From Augochlora pura (Eukaryota > Arthropoda > Insecta > Hymenoptera > Halictidae): a DNA stretch of 64,000 nt. The DNA lies in the NCBI RefSeq assembly GCF_028453695.1, contig NC_135777.1:24480013-24544012 (forward strand), read 5' to 3'. Below the pieces are notes generated by a model, which was given only the letters and a program-made list of their open reading frames with translations, made no database searches and was not told the DNA's origin. The position numbers were made by a program, and so were the translations under genes. Within the stretch, counting starts at the first letter, position 1; each line of letters begins with the position of its first letter. Positions 39,847 through 52,927 of this stretch are shown here, one piece after another.

Positions 39847-39877
39847 CTCTCTCCCCCTCTCTCTCCCTATCTCTCTT
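39795..39877. repeat. (CT)n microsatellite, long
   Basis: CT dinucleotide run of more than 20 units followed by a CCCC-interrupted pyrimidine stretch. Confidence 0.95.
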
Positions 39878-40377
39878 ACACGCCCACACACAACAAACAC
39901 GAATATGCACGCACGCGCGCGCGCTCTCTAGGGTTTTTTTGTTTGGTCTAGTTATATCCGATTCGCAACGATCCGTAGAAAAACCGCGCGCGCGGCGCCG
40001 CACAATTCCGCGAAACTTGTTTCGTCTCCTCACCAAATTTATTCAAAGTGCTCCCGTTCGAAAGACAAGAGTTCCGGAGGATTCGACGGGACCATGATCG
40101 ATCGCGTGTGCGCACAGGTGTGTTAATTGACTGCGAGAGACCGAGAGAAAACGAACAACTGCATGCGTGCACCGTGCAAAAGCCGACGCGAAAAACCCTT
40201 ACGCGTACGGTGCGCCGCGTGCCGCGCGACTGACGCTACTTTCCCTCGAGGACCCACCATATACTCCCACCACTCGAGTTTATGTTCAATCTCACCCTCT
40301 CTCGCTCACTCGCCCACCCTCCACCAATCTCGCTCTATCTCTTCTTCATTCCTTTCCTTTCTGCCGTCACTGTTCTT

Positions 40378-40386
40378 CTGTCTCTT

Positions 40387-40440
<54 letters not shown>

Positions 40441-40500
40441 TCACTCACTTTCTCCCCCCCCCCCCATTCATCTCTCTCTCTCCCTCTCTCTCTCTCTTTC
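40378..40500. repeat. Compound (CT)n / poly-C pyrimidine tract
   Basis: CT run, CACT units, a C12 run (about 40454-40465) and a second CT run, all pyrimidine-rich on the plus strand. It generates long serine/leucine chance frames. Confidence 0.95.
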
Positions 40501-43433
40501 AATGGACGATGAAACACTTGGTAGTGGGAGCGTCCTACTGTAGCTCTGCGGCTTGTTGCTTTTTTACGGCACGGGACCCCATTGCTTGTGACGACGATCG
40601 CCCAATACCAACCTCCAAATTCCCCAGAAAATCGAAACAATTTCGTGGCAAAAATAATCGACGATATGGTATTATGTATAGCAAACATAAAAAATCCGGT
40701 TAGATACTAGTCTCTGCAGAAATATTATCTGAACAATTTGTCATCGCTCTAACAAGCGCCTGAAATATTTGTGATTTGATTCAGAAATCAAATCTGAAAG
40801 CGTAAGAGTTCGCGAGTCCGAATTCGTAGTACCGACGCGATGCCTATTCGTTCGGCTGCGGAACCTAAACAATTTTCAGATACGCGTACATACATAGGTG
40901 GATACGTATACGCGGCGCATCGGAATCCAAAGAACATACCGCGAGCAAATCTACTTCCTTCTTCTCTGTCCCTATATTCGCCATACGTATGGGCCCATAC
41001 GAGCGTTTAACGATCTTATGCAGCCAAAGTTCCGCTATTCAAGGTGTTACTTTTCCATAATCTCTTTTCTCACCGATAAAGGGAAGCCGCGTACCTACGT
41101 ATACGAAAAAACGTTTATCTCGGGCACCGTTACAATTGCTTTAAAGGAAAACCGGGTCATTCTTTGTCTCTTTGATTTTTGTTACTACGATACGTTATTA
41201 CGATTCGGTGTTCATTATAGAATAGAACCGCGACGACGATGGACCTATTTAAGAAGAAACCGTACAACGCGATACGCGGTGGCAAAACGTTTCAAGGATT
41301 TTAGGAGGTTCTCGTACGAACTTGATCTCGTTCAAATGATTTCACTTGGTATTTCGCCAAATTGCAATTTATGCAGAGAATTTGTATTTTACGGGAAAGG
41401 TTCCTGTTTCGTGGTCTAGTAAAGTCGAAGCTTAAGAATCGTGCGGTTAATTTCACAGGAATTTGATAGAATCTAGAAACAGGAGAATATAGAGTCTCGT
41501 CGAATATAGGGGTGTAAGATTTAATTGACAAACTTTGTCGAATATTACCGTCAGAAACATGCTGCGACGCGAAGCTTTCCGCATTGGAACTTGCATTTCT
41601 TGACACTTACTTAGTCGACGAAAATACTCGTTATATTTCAAGTGCTCTCGTTTCTATTTATAAACTCCAAACGAACCGAACCTAACCGAACCGAACCGAA
41701 TCGCATCGCATCGCGTAAAAAATAAAAAGCTCTGTCCAACTGACCGCTAACCTCTGGTAGACAAGCAACACCTCTACGAGCAGCGCAGAGCGTTGCTCGT
41801 GTTCATCGTTGTCTTTCTGCGACTAATATACCGATACACCCACGCCCTGTGGCGGAAAGCTATCTCATCTTTAGAAATCCTCGACGAAGCGGTTTCTCCT
41901 TTTACTCGCAGACGGGTGAAGAAATCGCAGGTACGTTACGATTCTGCGCTGTTCGATCTCGCGGAGGTTGCGCTCATTCGGAGAAACGGATCGTTTCAAT
42001 CATTTTCTCGAATACGTATACTAGGTAGGAAAAAAATTCGGATGCGTTCGTTACTTTTCTAACATATCGCGTTGGTCGCGGTATGTCTATCGTATAATCC
42101 TATTTTCTCTCTCTCTCTTTCTTCCCGTTCACAAGTCTTTCATTAATTAACGAATATTCGGAGATCGGTCCAAAGGTGTTTGCTCGCACGATTACAACAC
42201 GGCGTCCCACGATCCTCTCGAACACATCTTTGCGCGTTGGCGAACTGGTATTTGAACTAGCATCGAACCTTGTCAGACTGTATCTCGCGACACCGTCGAA
42301 AATGGCAATAGCAATTGATCGCGCTGCAACGCGAACGAACGAGAAAATTCGAACGTGAAAACGGTTCTTCCAACCTGGTACGTTCGTAATCGTAATCGTA
42401 GTCGGTATTTCGAGTCGATCCGATTCAAGTTTCATCGATATAATAAAACTTTTGTATCGCCGAAATCTTTGACGGTCGCGATCGTAGCTTAAAACCTGAT
42501 AAAACTCGTAAACGCAAGCCATACGAATATTCGAATTCGTAACGCTAAAATATCGCAATGACCGTTAAGCTATCAAATTGAATATATACGAACATGAAAT
42601 TATCCCTTTCCGCTTCGAGTATAAATTCTCGCTGACAATTTCTGAATAATGGTTCGTCCGTGTTCCTCGCATCCCGCTCATCCGAATGCGAGATGAGTAT
42701 TCGTGGAAAATTCATAAAGCTCGTGCTTGCCCAAGAATAAATTTAGCGATGTGTCGCCGCGATGCTTTCCCATCCGTCTTTTTATCTCCGCTTCATCCAA
42801 GGAAACTCATTGTCGCAGCGATACGACATTCGCATAACGTCTAATATTCTCGAATAATTTTCGTATCGATTCCAGCTCTCCGAAAACAAAAAAACCAATT
42901 GACATTGTAACACAGGATGTCTGCAGGATTGATTGAAACAGCCGAATTTCTAATATTTGAACGTTAAGACGCTTTGCGTTTCAATTGGCACAACGTATAT
43001 TTACTATGTATATTTTAACAGAAACTCGAGGTACATTTTAGCTTGGAAATTCGTCGGATACGAATCCGGCGGAAAATTGATGCAAGTTATTCAGAATGTG
43101 ATTGCCAAGGAGTGCATTGGATCTCGGTGGAAAGTAGACGGTTAATAAATTTCGTGGATCTCAAAACCCTTCCATCAATATCTTTGCAACCATCTACGTC
43201 TATTTCACCTTTCCATTCTTTCCATAAAAATCCTCGGACTATCGGGCGAACGCGTTCCAATAATCTCTGCGTAATCGTTTATAGTTTCAAACGAGTCCTA
43301 ACTAACCGTAATAGATTAGATTCATAGAACTGGGACATCTTTTCGAGCCAACTTCACGTAGTTACGCGTAGATTCGTTTCCGCAACGCCGAGATAACCAG
43401 CGTAACGCGCAGAGACGAGACACGGTCGTTCAA

Positions 43434-43755
43434 TGGGTTAATATGGTATTTATTTCTAACGAATGACTACGTGTTAAAAACGGCGATCGTTGGATCAATA
43501 TTAAAAGAGGAGTAACGTGGGCCAATGACCAGCCGTTTCCCGCAAGATAAAACTTGGTTAGGCCAGGAGATACGCGGTGGATTCATCCTGCCGAAGACGC
43601 GTGGGTGTTCTAGCGGAAATACAGCGGCTGGACTGTAACTATGTAGCAGCTCCGTCGCGGCGCTAACGCATCGCTGCAGAAACACGACGGCGCTCGTGAA
43701 AATTGGTTGTTGTGGAAGAAATATCGAATATCGTCGCGGTATCGTCGGACACATT
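43434..43755 (-). other. GC-rich segment with possible LTR character
   Basis: A GC-rich block with a 95-codon minus-strand frame and no domain I recognise. Read on the minus strand it begins TGTCCGACGATACC and ends CCATATTAACCCA, with an AATAAA near the end. TG...CA borders and a terminal polyadenylation signal are LTR-like. There is no convincing target-site duplication and no second copy, so this is only a suggestion. Confidence 0.25.
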
Positions 43756-44777
43756 CGCTCGTTTCTTCAACATTTTCGTACTTTATCAGAGAAAGTAAAA
43801 CACGCTTGAATTTGCTACAAATATCGCGTAATAACAGAACCAGAGTTTAAGAGGCGATACAACTTTTCACACGTTTGAAATGCCCCTTCTCAATCTTTCA
43901 TTACCCGACTTTCATTATTCGACTATCTTATGCGACTTTCTAACGATAATTTCAAACATCAGTTTTATAGTACACAGATCTGTAAGGTCGTACGATTCGA
44001 ATCCCTAGAAACTTGCATCGTTCAAAAGGATTATGCATGTACACCGGAATGCGGACAAATACTAAATACCAACTACTACTAATACCAACGATAGGAGAAC
44101 ATTATCGCGTTGTCGGGCTTATTGGAAACTTTGGTGACATTCAACGATGATATCCAGGCAAGATTGCGTTTAATTGAACGAAAACTCGACGGTAATACGC
44201 AACAATTTAGTTACCTAGAAAATTGCGAGCCGCAGGAAACTCACCGACAACTTCGAATAGACGTTTGATACGTTGATATTAAAGCCATAAAATTTGGTCT
44301 CTCCGTGGTCTCTTTGTGCAATGCGGAGTCCTCTTCCGTATACCTTTTGTTTTTAGTCAAACTACATATAGCACATGTTTGTACAATTCTTTTCATACAT
44401 ATACGCATGTATTAATTTTCCCATAGGAATTTCGAATTTCCAAAAATGAAAATATAAATTCGAATTGACTTCGACTGTAACTAATCGATGCATTTATAAT
44501 TTTATTTCAACGTTGAACTTACTTCGATACAAATCATTCTCTGCAGACGTGTACATGTATATATCGGAAGATCGCGTCAAAAGAGTCACTTTGCGACTCG
44601 TTTGGCGTCAGTATCTTCCACTCTAGTAATATTATTATCACTTCGAAAGAATAAAGCAACAACAATCGGGTGCAAAAAGTACAACGTGGAAAGCTGGTCA
44701 AACTGCTGGGCATTTGTATGTATTAGGCTCTAACCGGACCGAGTTTTCAACGTTTATATTCTCATCGGTATGCAGCC

Positions 44778-44832
44778 ACGCACATACACACGTGCGCGCG
44801 CGCGCGCGCGCGCACGCACACATACACACACA
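44778..44832. repeat. Compound (CA)n/(GC)n tract
   Basis: CACATACACACG, about 11 GC units, then CGCACACATACACACACA. It is a continuous alternating purine-pyrimidine tract. Confidence 0.9.
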
Positions 44833-47148
44833 AGCGGCAGTGAAAAATCGTGGCACGTCACACGCATCGTGAGACGTGAGTGAACATGCGGCGCTTGGAG
44901 AACGCGCCGCGCCGCGTCGTTTCTCGAGGATCTATCATGAACGATTCTCGGCCCGTATACTGCCAACAGACGCAAAAATTACCATTAACATTATTCAAAT
45001 TATTCTCAGTTTAAAATGTTTAGTTTTGCAAAGAAGAACAAAAATTAATTGTCTGAATACGTTGTGATCGAGTCGCGTTGCCAATAATGTTTGTAACGAC
45101 AGAATGTTTGATTGTACCGAAACGAAATTGAAGCGCATCATAGTTATGTAAAAAAATGTTGGACGAGCTGAGCAAAAAGGAAAAACAATCATTGATAGAG
45201 AAGTATCAAAGCGATGCAGAAACAGACGCAGCAGACCGGAAGTCGCTGATTGTTTCGAAGGATGGTGACCTCCGTGTTCCTGTCTGCCGACAGTCTCTCT
45301 TCTTTTTTTTAATCGAGCCGAAGCCTTGGCTAACGTTAAATTAGCCAGATATTCTCACTGAATAGGTATTCTGTGTCGTTGCTTAATCTGTGATTCCATG
45401 CGTCCGAATGATCTACATGTACGACATTTTATAATCGTAAAATATACATTCTTTCTGCTAATTATTCAAGTTACATAAATACTGCGTTGCTGCGAATTAA
45501 TGCTATTGCGAAAAGCAATGATATCGATAGGATTATTATAGAAATAGTGTATGTGAAATTTTTATGTAAAAATCGAAAATTGTTGGTAGTATCAACGTTA
45601 CAATATTGTACATTGTATTTTTCAAGGAGACAACACTGCAAAATAGATTACGTAGTTCCTGCAATCCAACGACTGTTGTACCGTTTAAGCGTATGGCGCG
45701 GCGAGAGAAGCTCCGTGCGTCTGGTTTTCAGCGACGTCGGTATTTTGCCCGCGCGATGGTTGGGTCTACTCCGATACACCTCGTTTGTGATAATACAAAT
45801 CTTCTCCTATACCACGTGTCCGTGGTAATGTCAGCAACAGTTTTGCAGTTCTCACCGTTATCAACTAGCGTGTGTACTTAAAAAGCGTCTTCCTTCGAAG
45901 AATTTTCCTTCAGACATTTTCACATAATTTCGACGATTCACCATCGAACGGAAAAAAAAACAATTTATGCATCGATGTCGTATTCCTCATCATTCGCTCA
46001 TCGTCGCGAATATATCAATTTTATCGAGTATCGATAAAACAGAAGCACCGTATCGTCTAGATCCTCTTAAATAAATTACTTTGATCGATTTTTAGTAAAA
46101 CTATCTCTATTCGTAGCAATCGTTGAGGAATAAACCTAATCGAGCGAGCTTGATTTCCGTAAACTCTGAACATGTTTCTTTCTAAGCTTTTTTTAAACCG
46201 TACAAATTATTTCGTTTTTCGAATTGAAAATAATAATACTTTTGCAAACGAACGTTGCAGATTAAACGACAACGCGGCAAGGGAACGAAAGAACCTTTGT
46301 TCGCGTTCGCGACAATATTTTGTACGCGACTTACGTACTCGAACAACAGATTGAGACAACTTCTTCAAACAAACTCGCCGAGCTGATTCATTTTTCGAAT
46401 TGGCAACACGGTTAGATAATCCTTTCGTAAGATAAACCACTTCCGTGGAGACGTCCCCCATGTATCTGAAACACATTCAACTCTAATCGCACGTATCGCA
46501 GAAACCTTAATAAGTGATCAAAGAGGACCCGTTTCTATGAAAATGGCACGCCGATTGCACAAGTACTTCCGGCGCAGACTGTTATCAACCGTTAAACCCT
46601 ACAGTTTTATCGGATGCTCGTTAATATGGCAACAATGAATTCTCTTGGAAATCCAACATTGATTTTTTCACCTTCTTCACTATTTTCACCTATGCTACGA
46701 CGAACAGGTTTACCAGCAAACTATTCTCGTTAGTACCATTCCGTATCATGACGGAACCCCGTTTCGATATAATAATTACAAATAGGTTTCTATCGCGATC
46801 ATACAATGATTACAGCGATTTTTGTATCGGGAATACACGTTCGTTTTTAAAACTTATTCAAAAATTTCTTCTATAGCGTAGAATAATTAACTCGGAACAA
46901 TATACAATAATTAAACCTAAATAATGCGAGAGAATAAATTCTAGAATGTATTGATTAATTTTCATTGCGGTATATTTATTAAATGATATTATCTAATACA
47001 ATATGAATAATTATACAATATAATGTTTGTAATAAAAAGACTAGAAATTCAAAAGGTTTCGGATTTAAGGTGGATCGAACGATGCACCCAACGATCGGTG
47101 CAACAAGATTCTGGTCAAGTGGCCAGGAGGACAACCTGGAGGACAACT

Positions 47149-47174
47149 CCCCCCCCCCCCCCCCCCCCCCCCCC
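47149..47174. repeat. Poly-C tract (26 C)
   Basis: 26 consecutive C residues on the plus strand, G-quadruplex capable on the minus strand. Length is likely variable and prone to sequencing error. Confidence 0.95.
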
Positions 47175-49458
47175 GTCTGTGCATCGTAGTTTGACAATCC
47201 AAAAATTAATTCAACTAATTGATTTACAGCAGTGGTCCGCCGCATGTCTCTATTATAAGCCCAATCGCGAGGAAGCCCTAACAGCACAAGTCAAATACAT
47301 TATGATTAATTGAAACATCAAGTGAAACGAATTGCTCGATCCACTGTGCACTCTTCGATCGAATAGAGTCGAATCCGTTGAAAGAAGAATTATTTCGGGA
47401 ATCGACGATTCTATTCGAATCGGCGCGTTTAGTTTGCGACCGTATTGATTCCTAATGAGATCCAGTTGTTTTACAAATCAAAACGATGATACAAATTGTA
47501 CGACGATGATCCTTTTCTTACGTAATTTACTAAAGAAGCAGCTTAAACACTACCATGTGACAAATGCATTTAGGGTTGCAGCGAAAGGGAGAAATCCGAC
47601 AAGATAGAACGAAAGCAGTGAACGAACGGAATATGGTTCGTCGTCCAAGATTAGCGATCCACTGCAAACGTACATATTTTGATCGTTTACAGAGCATATC
47701 GTTGTCTCGAAACAAACAAATCAGTAAACGCATATTAGTTCGATACAATATGCGTAGTACAATATTTTCATGGAGACTATACTCTTAATTATTTAACAGC
47801 CTCGATAGCAACCTGCTATAAATAGACTTGCTTCTTATTGGACATATTCTATGAAAACGTAGTATGCGTTCGAAGCTACGAGCAAAAAGACGAAACAGTA
47901 TACATACATATATGTATACGTACTCATTCCTCACCGAGTTATTACGCTATGCCAGAAATCTTTCATATGTTTCTTTTCATATCATGAAATATTTCATCTT
48001 TCCCAACATTGCATTTTCCCCTTGAAATTTGTCTTTTTACTTTTATAAATATTATGGGTTATGTAAACCATGTATGACAAGCAAACGAATAAACATTGCA
48101 GAAATACAAGACAGTTATTACTCGAACAAGCTGTAAAAAGAAAACAGCGTTCGTTCAATATTAACAATAAAACCCAGCAATACCGTGCGTCCAGTATTGC
48201 GGCACGGCGAAAACTGCACATTACTATTTGGGTAGAGTTAAAGGCTGCGTATCGCGTATCGACCGAATCGTGCGGCGATAACAGAGGCACGAGGAAACAT
48301 GCTTCTGGTGCAGAGATAAAGAGTTCGAAGCGCACGTTTACGCAAAGAATTCAAACGGAGCGTCATCCTGATAACGCGCAGCATTGTACGTACACCGGCG
48401 GATAGGGGAACCGAACTAGGAGCAAGAAGTCTGGAAACATAGTCGGGCACAGGTAGGAGGAATACCTACAACGAGTGTCAACGAACTAATCTCTGTTTGC
48501 ACGGAATACTAATTTACGACTTGCGACCGGGTCGAAGCAGCCGCACCAAGCCGAGCCGGAGCCGAGCCGAGCCATGCCGGGCCATTCCGCCGCGCGCCGT
48601 TTAATTCTCTTTAAATCACTGTGCAAATTGTTGTTGCGTGAATCGCGAATAATTAGGGTGAATTGAAGCGGCTGAAAATGTGACAAACGTGATTCGCCGA
48701 GTTCGTGTACGCGCGGTTGACCTATAAAGTCCTGACCGATTCTAACGAATAACAAACAACTTACACCGGGTATTAATTTTGCTAATAATTCGGTGGGTCC
48801 ACCGCGTGGCGCGACGCACATAAACGATCGAGAAAGTGCTCGCGTCTGCTTGCTTAGCTGTTCGCAACGATAACGGCGGTAACGTAATTTTAATCAGAGT
48901 CCTGCATTGCAATTCGAACGGCATACATACGAAACGGAATGAGGACAAACGACGAATTCGATAACGGAATTTCACAATTTCACAATTCGACGTACGTACA
49001 ATTCAAACGAACGCTTAAACTAAATGTCAAGACTCGGAATCGAACTAAATGCATCGTGTGCACGCTACGTTTACGTACTGCAGAGAAAATGGTCTAAACT
49101 TTGAATATGCTACATGTCATCGCTGCGATCGATTCATTCTACCAAAAACAGGCTCAGAATCCATTTCCAATAGAACCGTCGTCGCACACGCATATATCTA
49201 CATTCTAATACAATTCTAAATAGATTAAATAAATTCAGTCTCGCTCGCGTCGTAAAACCAACTAGCATGCGACGGTCGCTTTTAGCGCTTGGTAGGTTTA
49301 GCGATAATTAACGATAATTGCGTTAATTGCTACAATAGGAATTGATCGAACCGTGTTCGATCGTCCGGGGTTTCTAATAATCGCGGTCCTAATGGATACA
49401 AGATGTATACATAATTCCTTCCTTTTGCACCAACCAGAACACAATCGACGCTCCGTCG

Positions 49459-49507
49459 CGCCGAAGCGCAGCGCCGAGCAATGCCGAGCAACGCCGAGCA
49501 GCGTCGA
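49459..49507. repeat. Decamer minisatellite related to the 22.2-kb array
   Basis: About four degenerate units of CGAGCAACGC/CGAGCAATGC, flanked by CGAAGCGCAGCGC. Unit and flanking variants match the array at 22206-22276. Confidence 0.75.
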
Positions 49508-51230
49508 CGAGGCACGGGTCCGTAACTATTTATAGTTGCGAAAAAGAAAATTTTACTTGGGCCCAAACGGATCACAGTACCGCAGTACCGTCGATTGTTA
49601 AATAGATACAGCAGCGCGTTCTCGCGGGAAAATGATCCCTCGCTGTTCATTTGAGTTTGTAGTCGTCGTCGTTCGGTTTACGTAAATTACATTTTTACGG
49701 TTTTCTTTCTCAGATCCCGATTTTCCATAAATTGTCGAGTGTCGTTCGAGGTTCAGCTAAATATTTTGAATTAAGAAGATGCATAGAAAAAAACATAAGA
49801 CGTCGTAGAGACATATGGATCAACGATCAGCGTTGATGCAGAAGGAAGGAATTAAGAAGGCCAAAAATCCTTGGTCTTCTTAAAAAAAAAGTTTGCAAGA
49901 ACGGTGGAACAGTACGATTAATTTCCAAATAGAATTTATGAAATTAAGCAAGTTTGAAACGCGGCAAATAAACAAGTATTATCCATGTATATAATTCGCT
50001 GTTAATCAGGCAACGATACGGAAGGGAAACGAGTCGTATCTTTCGGCACGACGTTGATTTCTTTGAAACCCGGACACCCGGTATATAAGAACAGCCTAGC
50101 CGGCCGACGAGCTCGCAGCGCGGTCCGATGGGATATGTACAAGCATAAGCGATCCTCTGGTCTAGTGGCGTGTAAGATCCCAACAGGAGAGAACGTGTCA
50201 AGTTTTATCATCGCGGTGCGCGGTGATACGATGCCGCGTTGTTAACCGCGGCCGGAAACACGAAAACCGCCGCGAATTCGTGTTCTCGTCCACTCTGCTG
50301 ATCGGCACACGACGGACTCACCGACGACAATTCATCCGATTTGTCCGTGATGCGAGGAACTCATTCAGCAAACCTCCGGGCCTGACACTTGCACAGGTGA
50401 GTCTCGAAAAGTTGGAGCAACGTACCGGCGGCGCCTCTTGGTGTACCGGCCCACCAACGCTCTGCCGAGAGGTACGCAAATTTTCTGCTCGGAATCGATT
50501 GAATCGATCGAATGATCTTGGGAGCGATCGGAGCACGTTCGCAGGATCGTTGCCGCCTTCGACGCGCAAACAAGAGTTTCATTGACCTCGCGATCGAGTG
50601 GTTTAATAAGTTTTCTGACCCTAGCTGCGCGGAACTGGATTTTCATAGGATACTGTTCTGCTCGTGAATTACTCGAGACTGTTTTGTGAAAACGCGGCGG
50701 ACCCGTTCAATTGTTATTGCTATTACTGTTATCATTATCGTTATCATTACTGACCGGGTCGACTGAGCGATGAAAATTTTGGTGGACAAATAGGATCAAA
50801 ACTAGGATAGGAGGTTTTGCAGACTGTTTTACGAACAGTGGTATAAATGCGACGCTTCTCTCGACTGCCGAGAGATTTTCGAAAATTAAAGCGATGCCCA
50901 TTTCGATGCATTCCACAAAAGCGAATGTGCTGTGTGGACGCATGAAAATTCGCATCCCGACGATCAAGTAACCACGTGACAGCAGAAATGTTTCGGTTGA
51001 TCGAGAGTCGAGCAGTTGAAAGGGGTGGACGTTCCACATATTTTACAATAATTTAGCGTTGAAACAGTTGGTCGGCACAGTTGATTCGCAAACGAGCAAA
51101 CGGTCGAATTGAATCGAGTTTACCGGTTATTTACAAGCAAATGATGAATGGTTTTCCATGAATCCATCAACACTGTTCGCCGCGACGATGGTATCGTTCC
51201 CGCTGCTACAGTAGTACAAAGCCACGAAAC

Positions 51231-51342
51231 AGGACACGGACACGAACATAGGCATAGACACAGGTACGTGCATAAGCATAGGCACAGGTACGTGCATAGG
51301 CATAGGCACTGGCACAGGCACAGGCACAGGCACAGGCACATA

Positions 51343-51387
<45 letters not shown>

Positions 51388-51402
51388 AGGCACAGGCATA
51401 GA
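51231..51402. repeat. Hexamer minisatellite (ACAGGC)n
   Basis: An array of about 170 bp of 6-bp units. It is degenerate on the left (ATAGGC, TACGTGC insertions) and nearly perfect from 51311 to 51385. The 6-bp period keeps several frames open on both strands (HRHRHR and PVPVPV), which are not genes. Confidence 0.95.
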
Positions 51403-51575
51403 CAACAGCAATTGTGTTAAATTCTCGCGGTGTCCATTCGAAGAATTAGGGCCAGCAGCGGCGACGGTGCACATGTGCGACACGAGGAAACGATTTGATG
51501 CTTTGGGAAGGGAAGTCTGCTCTCGTAGGAGTAGGTAGGAGAGGGCACCGTGCCAGGAAGCCGATATTGCTGCGA

Positions 51576-51622
51576 CCGATGCCGATAGCGATGCAGATAC
51601 AGATGCCGATGCCGATGCCGAC
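51576..51622. repeat. Hexamer repeat (GATGCC)n
   Basis: About seven units of GATGCC/GATGCA/GATACA. Confidence 0.85.
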
Positions 51623-52927
51623 TCGACATCGACACCCTACTACTGCAGGATTTACACGCGAAATTCACCTACGTCTTCGTTTCGATCGGATCAACACCGC
51701 CCCGAATATTATTGAATTACATTAATTTTGTTTCGAACGATCCTCGCGTTTTCTGAAAACGCCGACTCTCGCGATTGGGTTCTTTCCTAACAACGTTATT
51801 CTCAGGCAGTGACAGCTTCCGATCTACGCCATGTCTCGAAAAGGGAACACTTTTCATTCGTTGACAAGTTTTTCCGTTTGCACGCTCAATACCTTATTGG
51901 CTTGTTATTTCTGCGAGTATATACATATATGTATACTATACCGCGCGCGGTCGCACTTTCAAAACATTTAAATGTGCGCATTGACCGTGCTGTCGAATCC
52001 CATGTTGGATTTGCGTACTTATCGGCGATCGAAACGCGGAAACAAATTCAACACCCCCGGAATATGCAACAAGAAGGAATCGAAACGGGGAAAAACTATT
52101 CCCACGAAGAATTAGTGGTCGAAACTTTAAACTACGATATCTGGAAAGTAATATTTTCAGTACTTTAAATACACATTCCAAACAACCGCGATATTCCATA
52201 AAAAACAAATCGAGAAGAAGAGAAAGCGAAAGAAGGACAATTTTTTTCATCAGATATTTATTTGCAAGAGACGTGGGAACTCGTTGACTAATATCACACG
52301 TATAGTCTATTAGAATTCTTTGAACGAATCTTATGTATTTCAATGAATGACAACGACGACTAAAAATCGGAGTTTTGACGTTTATTCATTGAAGCAGGTA
52401 CACGCGCAGTTGATACGATGACACGAAACAATGTATTGTCTGCCCGTGGAATTCTAATCTATTATCTTCGATCTCTTACAGCGGACAATAATTAATATGT
52501 GTGTAGAATAATAATAGTCATTATATCAAATTACTAATATTTCGTTGTCGACGCGATCGCGCGCAAGGTCGCCAAGTAAAAAGTTTATCTGATACAGTTT
52601 TACCCAAAGGCCGTATCGTTCGAGAGATTATAAAATGAATATTGAAACGTTCGACCAATATCAGTTGCTCGCTATACGCGTTTCACGAAAGGAACACGCC
52701 TTTTCAAAGGTCGGTAGACGAAAACTGTATACCTATAGTTGTACAAGCGTGTACACAGAATCTACGATATAATATTTAATAATAATTTTTTTTTCAACGT
52801 AGCATGATACGTGGCATAATATTGCGAAGAAGAGTCTCGAAAGATTCTCGTTAACATAATCGCAAAAATCGGAACGAACTGTTGAGGTATTTCCAAAGGA
52901 ACCAATAATTTTTGGCTGGTTTCAGGA

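Larger units (their letters stand above)
34034..52927. other. Gene-free interval between Mmp2 and Gus (about 18.9 kb)
   Basis: This stretch separates the two divergently transcribed genes Mmp2 (minus) and beta-glucuronidase (plus). I see no exon with homology or convincing splice structure. It is dense in microsatellites and minisatellites, especially pyrimidine/purine tracts between 35.7 and 40.5 kb. Untranslated first exons and promoters of both neighbours should lie here. An acceptor-like TTTCAG at 52920-52925, two bases before the Gus ATG, suggests that at least Gus has an upstream non-coding exon. Confidence 0.6.

Noticed and set aside
40127..40703. 138- and 178-codon frames over the CT/poly-C tract
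   Set aside because: Repeat-driven frames with no conserved content.
43980..44020. tRNA-like GATTCGAATCCC
   Set aside because: Resembles a T-arm, but no acceptor stem, D-arm or anticodon arm could be drawn around it.
45156..45344. Frame beginning MLDELSKKEKQSLIEKYQ, with protein-like composition
   Set aside because: The first 35 codons look plausible, but the rest degrades into a T-run-encoded tail, no donor is well placed, and no partner exon was found. It could be an isolated exon or remnant.
47229..47313. Possible terminal exon QWSAACLYYKPNREEAL after an acceptor-like GATTTACAG
   Set aside because: No upstream exon or homologue could be found, and the minus strand is also open. Evidence is too thin.
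51127..51483. Pro-Val or His-Arg repeat proteins over the ACAGGC array
   Set aside because: A 6-bp repeat period keeps frames open on both strands. There is no start context or flanking coding sequence.
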